Positions 46,951 to 56,315 of a DNA stretch of 64,000 nt are shown one piece after another (position 1 is the stretch's first letter; each line of letters opens with the position of its first letter). Both the position numbers and the translations under genes were made by a program. The notes under the pieces were generated by a model, which was not told the origin of the DNA, searched no databases, and saw only the letters and a list, made by a program, of their open reading frames with translations. Origin of the DNA: Symsagittifera roscoffensis (lineage: Eukaryota; Xenacoelomorpha; Acoela; Convolutidae); NCBI RefSeq assembly GCF_963678635.1, contig NC_087065.1, forward strand, positions 17,102,458-17,166,457. The letters are read 5' to 3'.

Positions 46951-49900
46951 TTAGTTGTGTGAAATATTAAAAGCTATGAGAATCATACTTAAAGGGAGAC
47001 AGGGAACTGTAAATTCATTTAATTTATAATCTAAAAGGTCTGTATTTTCGTTAATTGTTGTGTTATGAAATTTGCGAAAGTATCGGAGGAGTGTTTTGTT
47101 TCCTAGAATAGTTGAATCTGCCTTGATAGGTTTAGTTTTATATTTGTGCCATGATTTCAGTTGTCGAATTACTGGGTCAAGATTTTGATATTGTTTCAGT
47201 GTTGAAATTGTAATTGTTTCTGTTGGGGGGAGAAAAATGTTTTCAATTTCTAATTTAGATAAGGGTATTGTATCAAGTGGGTCATGGAGGTCAAAAACTT
47301 GATTTATTGTGTATTTTGAATCGTTTGTTTGTGGTCCTGATAAGTTTATTTTATCAGTTAAATTTTCTTTTTCAATTAGGGGAAAATGGTCTTTTTTATG
47401 CGGGGGTCGTTTTATTCTTTTTTGTTGAGTGTTATTTTTTATCCATTGTGAGTATGGAATTGGTTTAAAAGTTGATGTTCCAAGTAGATCAATTTCATAG
47501 TGATTATTTTGACAATCTAAATAAAGTGGGAAATGTTGTAAATTATTTATTTGTGATTGTTCAACGTCAGTTTTTACTGCATATTTGCATTCCAATCGGG
47601 TTGATGTTTCATTTTCTGCAAGGTAGAATTTTATATTTTTGGGTATTTCAACTGTGGTTTTACGTGTAAGTAATTCAGGTGGCGTATTTCGACTTAAAGT
47701 GTCTGGTAATGCAAGATTTTTTCCTGCGGTCCAAACTATATGTAAGTTTGGGAATTTCATTAAAATTAGTTGAAATCTATAAACTCGGTGGTTTGGATTA
47801 GACTTTTGTGTAAAAAGGAAAATGATTGGTTTATGGTCTGTGAATAGAACTGTGGGATGTTTTGATCCAAGTATCAGAAATTCATATTCTGTTAGTGTAT
47901 ATATTATGGCTGTACATTCTCTCATTAAAGTTGAGAGTCGTAGTTCTGCTTGAGTGAATAATCGAGAATTTGCTGATATGAGGTTCATTTTATTTGTACT
48001 TTTATGTGATTGTAATAATGCTGCGCCGATGCCAAAGTTCGAAGCATCGCACATTGCATAAAATGGTTGATCGGGATCTGGAATTGTGTTTGAAATTTGT
48101 TCAGTTAAGAGTTTCTTTATTTCTTCAAATCGTGTTTGATGTTCTGTATTCCATTCAAAATTATTTTGTTGTCTAAGTATATTGTAGAATGGTCGTAGAT
48201 ATAATTGCATTTTATAAACATATTTGCTTAAAAAGTTTAACATTCCAAGGAATTCTTGGATTTTCTTTTTATTTGTGGGTGGTTGGAGTTTCTGAATGGC
48301 GTCAATGCGTGATTTTAATGGAGTGATTGTTTTTCTTTCTATATTATGTCCTAAGAATTTAACTCTTGTCAAAAAGAAGTGTGATTTATCAGGGGCGGCC
48401 TTCAGATTTTCGTTCTGAAGTATTTGGTGATATTGTTCTAAAACATTGAACATTTCTTCTTTAGTCTGTGATTGCATAAAAACATCGTCTAAATAGATGA
48501 TTGCGTTTTTCTTGAGTATTAGTGGTCGAAAAATTTTGCTCATAAAAGCTGAAAATGCTGCTGGTCCTATGGATATTCCATAGAATAAACGGTTGAATTC
48601 GTATTGTTGATTTCCAATAACAAATTGTGTTAAACGTCGTGATTGTTCGTCTAATGGCATTTGATTATATGCACTATTCATATCGGCGGTGGTAAAGTAT
48701 TTTCCGTTTATTTTTGTCAAAATAACTTGTATTGGTTCAATGGGCCAATTACACTTTGATTCATCTATGAGTGAGTTGAGGTATCTAGCATCGAGAACGA
48801 TTTTTAATGATTCTCCTTTAGCTAGAATGATAACAGGGTTGATAAATGTGTTGCCTTTTGGTTGTTCTTCTTTGTTTACTGGCGATATAATGTTGTATTG
48901 TTCTAAAATGTCGAGTAATCTGTTCACTTTATCGTGTAAGTGAATTGGTACTTTACTTGCTCTTTGTTTTTTGAAAACTGCGTCTGGTTTTAATGGGAGA
49001 TGTAGTGATGAGCTGATTTTGCCAACATCAAAATTGGATGTTGCATAGACTGATGAATATTTAATTAGCTGTTTGGCTAGTTTTTCAAATTCGTCTTGTG
49101 TTATCTGTGAATGTTGGAAATTAAACATTGTTAAAAATTTCTGTTGATTCTCTGTGTAGTTACTTATGTTGAATGTAGGTTTGAAATATGGGGTTTTTGT
49201 GAAATAATCCGTATTTCTGTTTTCGTTACTTACAATATTATTTATAGATAATTCTTCATTAAGGATTGTGGACTGGCAAATATCTAGTAATTGGAGTATA
49301 TTATTTACACGATATGCTTTTTCGTGTATTGGTGATATTGTAGCGTTGGTTTCGCAATAGCCTAAAAGTCCTAAAGGTAATGTTACTTGGTAAGGTGTAT
49401 TGTTGTATACATGTAAGGAAATAATATCTGAATTCGAGTTTTTCAAATATTTTATTGATGAGATTGTGATTTTGAAAAATTTATGAATAGGTTTGAATTC
49501 AAAATCTGACATATAAAATTTTTGTCTGTTTTGCTTTTTATCATATTGATGAACTTGCTTTATTGAAAAATTGTATATGTTTCCTGATAGTGGTTTCAGG
49601 TGTTTTCTTTGTTGGTTATATATTGGATAGAATTTTGAAAAGAATGGTGGTTGTTTATTTAATCTTTGAAAAAATGTTAGGGATGTGTCTTTTGTTTTTG
49701 TATATTTATCTTTGATTAATATTTTACTGTTTAAGATGTTGATTGTTGGTATATATTTAGATATGAATGGTATTCCAATGATATTGTGTTTAATATCAGT
49801 GATATGGAATATTTGCTTAAATGGTTTGGTTAAAATTTTGTTTTGCTCCATTGTTCTTGTGGGGAGAAGAAATAATTGAATTTTTCCGTAGTTTATTAAT

Positions 49901-52900
49901 GTTGATCCTTGTGCTGTTGCTAGTTTGCTGGAGGTTTCAAGAGGTGTTAGCTTTGGGTGTAAGTTTTTTATTTCATTCCATGTGGGAATGTTTATTATAT
50001 TTGATTCTGCTCCTGAATCAATTAAAAAATCAATTTCAAGATCTGGTGGTTGAAATTCTTTGTTTCTTGGACTTTCTAAGAGAAATGGTATTGTCCAAAT
50101 TTTTTCTTTGGGTTGTTCTTTTTGTATATTTTGGTAGATGTGATTTGTATTCAAGCATTTTGTTTTGTCATTTTCAGTGGGTTGATTTGTAGTGTTAATT
50201 CCATTAGTTTCTTGCGTCGTTGGTGTGGAATGTATGGGTTTAGTATAATAATTGTGAAGAAATTCTGATTGATTTTCATATATGTGTGATGAAAATGGTT
50301 GTTCATATATGACAGGTTCATAGTCATTTTCGATTTTTATCATATTGATGGAGAGAGTGTTTTCTGCGTCGCTTTCTGAATCTGATGATCCACAATTTAT
50401 TTGATTGAGTTGTAACGTATCAGTTACTGTGTCATCAATACCTGGAGGGTCTGATGTTGTTTCTGGATTAGATTGTACTTGATTAATATGTCTTTGATGT
50501 TTAGGTGTACTACTTCTGTGGCGATTATTAGAATTATTATAGTGATTATTATTCCGGTATGGTGATTGGGAATAATTTCTATAACGATTATTATAACTTG
50601 AATGTCGATTTTGTGAATTATTTCGCGATCTATTTTGATAATTACCGTTTGATCTATTATATGAGTTATTTCTTGATCGATTGTTTGGATAATACTGATT
50701 TCGGTTGTTGGAATAGCTTCTATTTCGATTATTGGAATAGTTTCTATTTCTATTATATGATGAGTTTCGTGAATAATTGTTTGGATAGTATCTATTTCTT
50801 GATTGGGAATTAGATCTAGAAACAAATTGTGTGTTTGAATTAGATCTGGAGTAGTTATTTCTACTGTATGGTCTATTGTAGTGATTTTGTGACGAATTTT
50901 GTGTATTTCTTCGTTCTGGCGATCTTCCTCTATAACTTGAGTTATGTGGTGATTGGTTTCTTGTATAATTTGTATTGTTCGGGAGTGGTTTTCCTGAACT
51001 ATTGTTGCTGTACACATTTTTGTTCGGTAGATTTTGATCTTTTTTCATGTATTGGTAGAATGATTTATTTGGTTCTTTATATTTTTGAGGTTTATTTTGA
51101 TTATCTTGCTGTTTTTGTCTACATTCAGATATACTATGTCCGTATCGTCGGCAATAATTACACCATTTTTTGAAGGATGGTTTGCCTTTAAAGTTTGGGT
51201 GTTTTTCGTAAATATTGAGTATTTCAGTGATTTTTTCAACGAGGTCTGTATCTGATTCCTGTATATTGTTTATATTTGTGGAAGCTGTTTCAATTCTGTT
51301 AACGTATTGTAATTTCAGATTTTCCGTTTCTTCAAGTTTCATTGTGATTTCTGCTTGTTCTAGTTTGTCTACTAGTTTTCGAAAATCTAAATCGGGTTCT
51401 CGAATTGAAGAAGGATGGGATGCTCTCTTTTTTATTGCTATTTTCCTTAATTGTGGTGTTAAGGTCGTCATTAAGATTTCTGTCATCTTTGTGTTTTTAT
51501 AGTCATGTGTATTTAATGAATATGCTTTTCGCACTAGTGTTTCGATTCGTACTGCTAATTGCTTGATGGTTTCGTTTGGTAATCTGCGAATTTCATTACA
51601 TAAAACTCTTTGTTGTTGTTTGTTTCTTTCGGAGTCAAACATTTTTGAAAATTCTTGTGTAAACCTTTTCCAATTTGATTTTATTTCTAGAGGCAATACT
51701 GAAAACCATTTTTGGGCTGCGCCATCTAAAGTTGGTTGTATCAACGCTGTGCGTCGATGTATCCAGTTTTGATGTAGTGGCGTATTAATTGGTTCGGGTC
51801 CTATATTTAAAATCAAATTTGCTGTTACTGCATTTAAATAGTCTTCTACAGAATATTCAGGGTCTGTTCCTGTGAATACCATTAAAGGTTTATTTGATGT
51901 TATTGATGATCCACCCATAAGGTATGGATTCATTGTCATTTGTAATGATTCTGCTGCATTTGGCATTTGAGAAAAATTTGAAAGTTGATTTCTTGTTATT
52001 TCGTGTTGTTGAAGATAATATGGGAGTGGTATTTCATTTTGCATTTGTGTCGGTTGATACGAGTGTGTGATCATTGGGTTTTGTTGCTGAATTGGTTGAA
52101 AATATTGTGTATTAATTGGGTTTTGTTGCTGAATTGGTTTTTGATTTTGTGTATCTATCGGTTGTGGAGAAAAAATTCTATGATTTGTATGTGGTTTCTG
52201 TACTCCTTGTCCACGATATTCTTGATTATATCGTGCAAATATATCTGGTTGTAAAAAATCATCATCTGAGGATAAGTAATCCATTTGATAAGATGTTTGT
52301 TTTTTATTTTTATTTTGTTGAAAAAATGGATAATTTTCACTACGATCCTGTGGAGGATGTAAATTTGTTTGGAAATTTACTGAATTAGTTTGTGCCATTG
52401 GGTTATCCCAATTTCGAGATCTTGTATAATTACTAAAATTTCTTCGTGGTTGATGATTTGTTTTTGATGGATGTGTGTAATTATAATTATGGTCTGCAAA
52501 ATTGTTTCTAGTGAACGTTTTGCGTGTTTTTGGCGGTATTGTCATGGGTCTGTATGTTTGGTAATCCATGTGTGAATATTTTGGGGCAACCGAAGGTTTA
52601 ACGGTTGATTGTAAGGTTACCTGTGTTTGTGAAGGATTTGTATTTCTTGGTGTTGTCAAGTTTGGACGTATTGGTGAAATACTTTGTTGTGTAGTTGTTG
52701 TGTGTACGATTTCTTCATTTATGAAGTGTGATGGTGTCTGGATATCTTGTTGAGTAAGATTCCTAGTTCCATTGAGGTTTTCATTGTGTATGACTGTGGA
52801 GTTTAAACTATTATTCTGCATATCAGGTAAAAATGTATTATAGTTTAATGGTGTTGCATCAATGGTTAATGGTGTTACTTTTACGTAATCTCTTACATAA

Positions 52901-53691
52901 GATATTGTACTTATTGCTTGACTGGAGATTGATTGTGGGATATTTATGAATGCATAATGAGACCATTCGGGGTCCCAAACATAGTCTGATTGTTCTGTGA
53001 TGGCAGTATCATCGTTTGAGTTTTGAGGTCTAAAATCTTTTCTTGCATGAGAAATTAAATCTATATTATGTGTGAAATAATCTATTATAAACCATGCCAA
53101 GATTTTTTGTAAGTCGTGTTTTGTATGTTGTGAAACTTCATCTTTCGTGAAATTTTCTTTAATGATATTTAGAAAACTAGAGAGTAGTGTGATTTCATGT
53201 CGTACTCTTATATGTTTCGATGTTTCTGTCGGTGAGACATTTGGGAATGGGATTTCGTTTTCTAATATCGAGATATAACTATATATTATTGCAAAAACTT
53301 CATTGGTGAATATGGAGTTTGCTCTTTGTGAGTTATGATATTGTATGCTTTTTATATATTCTGAGAATACTTTTGAAAATTCTAAATCAAGGTCGTCTGT
53401 TTGAATTACATATTTGCTGTGATTCGGGTTTGGTGAGGTGAATTCTATCGTGTAGATTCCGTAGTGTTGTGTTAGGTTACATATATCTTTTAGATAGTGA
53501 TCGATAATTTGTCTTTTGATTTTTACATCTGGGAACTCTGTTTTACATGGACTGATTCCGGGTTCAAACAAATTTAAGAGTAAATTTTTGCAAAGTATAT
53601 GCTGTCCTCTATCAGTGGTTGCATCTACTATAAAGGGGAAGATATCATCATCATCTGGACTTTCTTCACCTGGGGTGTGCGTTGAGCTCAT
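46951..53691 (-). CDS. Gag-pol polyprotein frame (2246 codons)
   Basis: One continuous frame. Residues to about 480 form a gag-like region with a Pro/Gln/Asn-rich linker; a capsid-like helical stretch lies around 590-800; a CCHC zinc knuckle CNYCRRYGHSISEC at about 845-858; an Asn/Arg/Ser/Tyr-rich repeat region at about 900-1080; the aspartic protease motif LIDSGAE near 1223; reverse transcriptase from about 1600 with IIYLDD near 1730; RNase H with CDASNFGIGAAL near 1877 and TDHKP near 1953. Gag and pol in a single frame without a shift is seen in some Ty3/Gypsy lineages. The start overlaps the small basic ORF by 26 nt. Confidence 0.92.
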   Translation of the reverse strand: MSSTHTPGEESPDDDDIFPFIVDATTDRGQHILCKNLLLNLFEPGISPCKTEFPDVKIKRQIIDHYLKDICNLTQHYGIYTIEFTSPNPNHSKYVIQTDDLDLEFSKVFSEYIKSIQYHNSQRANSIFTNEVFAIIYSYISILENEIPFPNVSPTETSKHIRVRHEITLLSSFLNIIKENFTKDEVSQHTKHDLQKILAWFIIDYFTHNIDLISHARKDFRPQNSNDDTAITEQSDYVWDPEWSHYAFINIPQSISSQAISTISYVRDYVKVTPLTIDATPLNYNTFLPDMQNNSLNSTVIHNENLNGTRNLTQQDIQTPSHFINEEIVHTTTTQQSISPIRPNLTTPRNTNPSQTQVTLQSTVKPSVAPKYSHMDYQTYRPMTIPPKTRKTFTRNNFADHNYNYTHPSKTNHQPRRNFSNYTRSRNWDNPMAQTNSVNFQTNLHPPQDRSENYPFFQQNKNKKQTSYQMDYLSSDDDFLQPDIFARYNQEYRGQGVQKPHTNHRIFSPQPIDTQNQKPIQQQNPINTQYFQPIQQQNPMITHSYQPTQMQNEIPLPYYLQQHEITRNQLSNFSQMPNAAESLQMTMNPYLMGGSSITSNKPLMVFTGTDPEYSVEDYLNAVTANLILNIGPEPINTPLHQNWIHRRTALIQPTLDGAAQKWFSVLPLEIKSNWKRFTQEFSKMFDSERNKQQQRVLCNEIRRLPNETIKQLAVRIETLVRKAYSLNTHDYKNTKMTEILMTTLTPQLRKIAIKKRASHPSSIREPDLDFRKLVDKLEQAEITMKLEETENLKLQYVNRIETASTNINNIQESDTDLVEKITEILNIYEKHPNFKGKPSFKKWCNYCRRYGHSISECRQKQQDNQNKPQKYKEPNKSFYQYMKKDQNLPNKNVYSNNSSGKPLPNNTNYTRNQSPHNSSYRGRSPERRNTQNSSQNHYNRPYSRNNYSRSNSNTQFVSRSNSQSRNRYYPNNYSRNSSYNRNRNYSNNRNRSYSNNRNQYYPNNRSRNNSYNRSNGNYQNRSRNNSQNRHSSYNNRYRNYSQSPYRNNNHYNNSNNRHRSSTPKHQRHINQVQSNPETTSDPPGIDDTVTDTLQLNQINCGSSDSESDAENTLSINMIKIENDYEPVIYEQPFSSHIYENQSEFLHNYYTKPIHSTPTTQETNGINTTNQPTENDKTKCLNTNHIYQNIQKEQPKEKIWTIPFLLESPRNKEFQPPDLEIDFLIDSGAESNIINIPTWNEIKNLHPKLTPLETSSKLATAQGSTLINYGKIQLFLLPTRTMEQNKILTKPFKQIFHITDIKHNIIGIPFISKYIPTINILNSKILIKDKYTKTKDTSLTFFQRLNKQPPFFSKFYPIYNQQRKHLKPLSGNIYNFSIKQVHQYDKKQNRQKFYMSDFEFKPIHKFFKITISSIKYLKNSNSDIISLHVYNNTPYQVTLPLGLLGYCETNATISPIHEKAYRVNNILQLLDICQSTILNEELSINNIVSNENRNTDYFTKTPYFKPTFNISNYTENQQKFLTMFNFQHSQITQDEFEKLAKQLIKYSSVYATSNFDVGKISSSLHLPLKPDAVFKKQRASKVPIHLHDKVNRLLDILEQYNIISPVNKEEQPKGNTFINPVIILAKGESLKIVLDARYLNSLIDESKCNWPIEPIQVILTKINGKYFTTADMNSAYNQMPLDEQSRRLTQFVIGNQQYEFNRLFYGISIGPAAFSAFMSKIFRPLILKKNAIIYLDDVFMQSQTKEEMFNVLEQYHQILQNENLKAAPDKSHFFLTRVKFLGHNIERKTITPLKSRIDAIQKLQPPTNKKKIQEFLGMLNFLSKYVYKMQLYLRPFYNILRQQNNFEWNTEHQTRFEEIKKLLTEQISNTIPDPDQPFYAMCDASNFGIGAALLQSHKSTNKMNLISANSRLFTQAELRLSTLMRECTAIIYTLTEYEFLILGSKHPTVLFTDHKPIIFLFTQKSNPNHRVYRFQLILMKFPNLHIVWTAGKNLALPDTLSRNTPPELLTRKTTVEIPKNIKFYLAENETSTRLECKYAVKTDVEQSQINNLQHFPLYLDCQNNHYEIDLLGTSTFKPIPYSQWIKNNTQQKRIKRPPHKKDHFPLIEKENLTDKINLSGPQTNDSKYTINQVFDLHDPLDTIPLSKLEIENIFLPPTETITISTLKQYQNLDPVIRQLKSWHKYKTKPIKADSTILGNKTLLRYFRKFHNTTINENTDLLDYKLNEFTVPCLPLSMILIAFNISHN

Positions 53692-54133
53692 TTTTTCGTT
53701 CGATGACTGTTAATATGTAATTATCAATGTGTCTAATTGGTTGATTCCAATTGTATAAATGTACTGGTTTGTGTTTATACTGCTTTTTTATTCTTCTTTT
53801 TCCTCTTTTTGATGAATTTGAAGTTGTTTCTGAGTCAGAGAAATATAATTGATCGTGAATTGGGCAATTTTTATCTATTGATTCTTTTAGTTTATAAAGT
53901 TCGTCTAAACTGTTGGTTTCTGATTCTGAAAATGCGTTTCGATTTTTTGAAAATCTTTTTCGTGTTATTTGTTTTTGTTTAGTTATTATTTTTCTCTTTA
54001 GTGTTTGTCGTTTTGTTCGAATGTATCCAACTGTTTGTGTATGAGGTGTGATTACAAGGTCGTATTTTTTGTTATCTATTTCACAATTGTGTAAAACGAT
54101 TGTTTGTTTATTTCCTAGGTTTTTAAATGACAT
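53666..54133 (-). CDS. Small basic ORF upstream of gag
   Basis: 155 codons. A central Arg/Lys block (KRQTLKRKIITKQKQITRKR) is followed by a Ser/Glu-rich acidic stretch and a second basic patch (SKRGKRRIKKQYKHK). The layout suggests a nucleic-acid-binding or nuclear-targeted protein, but no family is recognised. It ends 26 nt inside the start of gag in another frame. A separate ORF before gag is unusual for Ty3/Gypsy. Confidence 0.5.
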   Translation of the reverse strand: MSFKNLGNKQTIVLHNCEIDNKKYDLVITPHTQTVGYIRTKRQTLKRKIITKQKQITRKRFSKNRNAFSESETNSLDELYKLKESIDKNCPIHDQLYFSDSETTSNSSKRGKRRIKKQYKHKPVHLYNWNQPIRHIDNYILTVIERKNELNAHPR

Positions 54134-55077
54134 AAGGTTTAGGATGACGGGTGCAAAAGGTTGTTAAATGATTTCTATTTGCTTAAACTGTTAGTCCTTA
54201 CGATTTTTTGGTTAGCTTAACCTGGGTCTATTTGTTCAGGGTTGGAGAGAAAAGTATATCTATTCCGAAGAATGATTTTTTACTTTCTCGTGGCTAGTAT
54301 AAGCTAAGGTGTTAACTTACTTAATCTTACTTAGGGGTAGTGATTGTGTTCAAGGGTTGGAGAATAGTAAATCGATCCACAAGGTTCAGGTATAATTAGA
54401 ACGCGAGTAGTTCGTTAGATACTATTTTAAACTTACTAAGTCTAAGATTTATCTTGGGTCTGGTAAGAGGGGGGATCAAGTGAAGGATGAATAACCGAAG
54501 TTCTTCACTGTTTATCCTAATTTGAATGATTAGTTTTTTTTTTTTTTTTTTTTTTTTAATTTCTATTAGTCCTGGGATTTTAGAAAGGGTTGGATAGTGA
54601 ATCGACGTTTGAGGTCGTTAGACACTAGTTAAGCGGGTGGGGGAGAACAAAGTTGTTCTTTTTGATCCAAGGATAGGCCTTGATGATCAAGTTTTTAAAT
54701 TTAATTAAATAGAAAATGATTTAAGATCCAAGGATAAGCCTTGATGATCTGATTTTAAATTTAAGTGATTTTAAGTTTTAAAACGATTTAAATTTGTGTA
54801 AGGAAAAGATTTAGTGTTTTTATGATATTAGTGTTCTTATGAATGCTGTTATGTTTAGGTGATGAAGCTGGAACAACAGGATGATTTATGATTACTAACC
54901 ATTTATTGTCATGCTACTAATTTTTATTTTGATTTTTCAATAAATATTTTTCAAACATGTTTTGTATATTACTGCAGAATTTTAGGAAAACGATCTGAGA
55001 TCTTTTTATCAATCGTTATTGTATATTTATAATTTTGTTTAGCGCCTGAAATGATTTTGAAGATTGACTTCAAAATT
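54134..55077 (-). other. Leader region of the 18.8-kb element
   Basis: Roughly 940 bp of mostly non-coding leader. It contains a poly-T tract of about 25 on the plus strand near 54533-54558 (poly-A in the RNA), and a repeated 'gatccaaggataggccttgatgatc' type phrase at 54663 and 54724. Packaging or translation signals would be expected here; none is identified. Confidence 0.45.
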
Positions 55078-55311
55078 TTATGTTTGTAAATGAAAATCTA
55101 AATTCATTGCTAGTAGTATTCTAAATACAAAAGTTTGTGTTGGCTTTTGCCGAACTATCATATAACTATAGGGTAAGTTTCTACTTTGTCGTATGTCGTC
55201 TCTGGTTCGAGGTCTTCTTCCAATTCCGGGCAGTTCTGTTATCGTTCGGAATATTGGTTCTGATCTATTGAGTCGTAGAGACATTTCGATTAAATTATCG
55301 TCGTATAACAT
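55078..55311 (-). CDS. Leader frame continuing from the LTR
   Basis: 77 codons from the first ATG; the same frame is open upstream through the primer-binding site and well into the LTR (to about 55458). The product is polar with charged residues (LIEMSLRLNRSEPIFRTI, GIGRRPRTRDDIRQS). The LTR-encoded part (YPKLLYELH...NSSGAT) is preserved in the diverged LTR at 62013, hinting that it is translated. It could act as a leader exon for spliced RNAs. Confidence 0.4.
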   Translation of the reverse strand: MLYDDNLIEMSLRLNRSEPIFRTITELPGIGRRPRTRDDIRQSRNLPYSYMIVRQKPTQTFVFRILLAMNLDFHLQT

Positions 55312-55378
55312 TTTGTTAATGTTTTGTCTAATTTCTAATCTATTATTGGTTAATTCTAAGCTATTAAGGTCCTGTTCG

Positions 55379-55396
55379 AGACTTATGGTCGCACCA
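55379..55396 (-). promoter_or_regulatory. Primer-binding site
   Basis: Sense strand TGGTGCGACCATAAGTCT begins two bases inside the 5' LTR; TGG pairs with the CCA end of a tRNA. The related LTR at 62013 has TGGTGCTACCAATGAG at the same place. The tRNA is not identified. Confidence 0.65.
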
Positions 55397-55398
55397 GA

Positions 55399-55806
55399 TG
55401 AGTTAAGACCGAAGTGTAACTCATAGAGTAATTTCGGATAGGGTACACCGTCTGCTCGTCACGCTATCTTATTTTCGGCCGGATAGATTCGTGCAACTTC
55501 TTAGTCTAATACCGATCCTTATCTTACTCTTATACTATCTAGTCTCAGGTTGTTTAACTAGTCTCTGCTAGGCTCAATAGATCTAGGGTATACTGGTTTA
55601 TTGCGGCTGCTGAAGTGCTCGGGAGAGTCCAACTAACTTCTAAGTTAAATTCAAATCTCTCTGGTGCTGAAATTACAAGTAATTTCAGCACTTACAAATA
55701 AGTGGATTGTTAGTTAGATGGATCATGATTGGTTAATATTAAATACTTTACATTGGTAAAATATCTAATTTATCCAATCATAAAATGTAGTTTAGATCAG
55801 GTTCCA
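55399..55806 (-). repeat. 5' LTR of the 18.8-kb element
   Basis: 408 bp, TG...CA; the same signals as the 3' copy. The 28-bp inverted repeat is perfect here (13-bp arms, 55664-55691). Confidence 0.93.
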
Positions 55807-55810
55807 AGAT
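55807..55810. other. Target-site duplication AGAT (5' LTR side)
   Basis: Second copy of the four-base duplication; the empty site would read gtatcagatcgatgatac, which is nearly palindromic. Confidence 0.85.
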
Positions 55811-55952
55811 CGATGATACACCCAAGTCTCAACATTTTACTATATAAAAAACTATATGAGCAAAATACCTGGTTGGACTCGAATCCGAGCGGAAATGGTG
55901 TTCCCATGTCGCGTATCCAATTGAGTAAATGTTTTAGAATTGCTCACAATCG

Positions 55953-56315
55953 ACAAGACTGCTCGTATAAAAGCGAGGCAGTGAACGTTCCGATAGCTTT
56001 TTAAGCCAATGAAGCAATTGATAATGCTTTTTAAAAAGAAAGATATGAAGCACATTTTATTTATCTCTAAACTGTCTTACAATACCTAGAATGAAAAGAG
56101 TGTCAAATACCAAATTTCAGATCGGCTGAAACTTTATTTGGATTAATTAGTGTGCGGAGCGTCCCGCGTTTAATAAAAGTGAAAACAAATCGATTATAAT
56201 AGATTCGTTCTCTAAAAAATTTCCAATATACTTGATTCCCGTGGTACGCTCAAACGACAAAATTAGACTAAAAATGGATTTAAGTTCATTTTCCCCGCAA
56301 AAAGATAATGCATTA
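55953..56315. repeat. Left end of a diverged hairpin-family element
   Basis: Begins caagactgctcgtataaaag, then 'gaacgttccgatagct'. Only the terminal motif is recognisable. It faces copy D, whose matching end lies inverted at 56832, making a pair of inverted ends about 880 bp apart. Confidence 0.45.

Larger units (their letters stand above)
37015..55806 (-). mobile_element. Giant env-bearing Ty3/Gypsy LTR retroelement (18.8 kb)
   Basis: LTR to LTR 18,792 bp, transcribed from the minus strand, flanked by a 4-bp target duplication AGAT (37011-37014 and 55807-55810). LTRs are 408 bp each and begin TG and end CA in both orientations. Parts in transcription order: 5' LTR, primer-binding site, leader frame, small basic ORF, gag-pol, integrase, two tiny membrane ORFs, a Pro/Ser/Thr-rich frame, envelope region, two 3' ORFs, 3' LTR. 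The order protease, reverse transcriptase, RNase H, integrase identifies Ty3/Gypsy. Typical members are 5-12 kb, so this is exceptionally long. The LTRs differ at about 4 of 408 positions by eye, so the insertion is recent. It looks largely whole, with about one to a few interruptions. Confidence 0.92.

Noticed and set aside
49821-50192. Plus-strand frames of 60-123 codons inside the retroelement (also at 42194, 50559, 50868)
   Set aside because: They are antisense to well-supported gag-pol and env frames and contain only hydrophobic or repeated residues typical of shadows.
50424-51017. 197-codon minus-strand frame rich in Ile, Thr and His
   Set aside because: It is an alternative frame of the Asn/Arg/Ser-rich repeat region of gag-pol.
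55379-55396. Assigning a specific primer tRNA
   Set aside because: The complementary sequence is not a confident match to any tRNA 3' end that I can recall, and the related copy differs after 6 bases.
55399-55480. Hammerhead-ribozyme-like words (GACGAG and CGAAA) in the LTR
   Set aside because: The core is not CTGANGA and the segment between the boxes cannot form the required stem.
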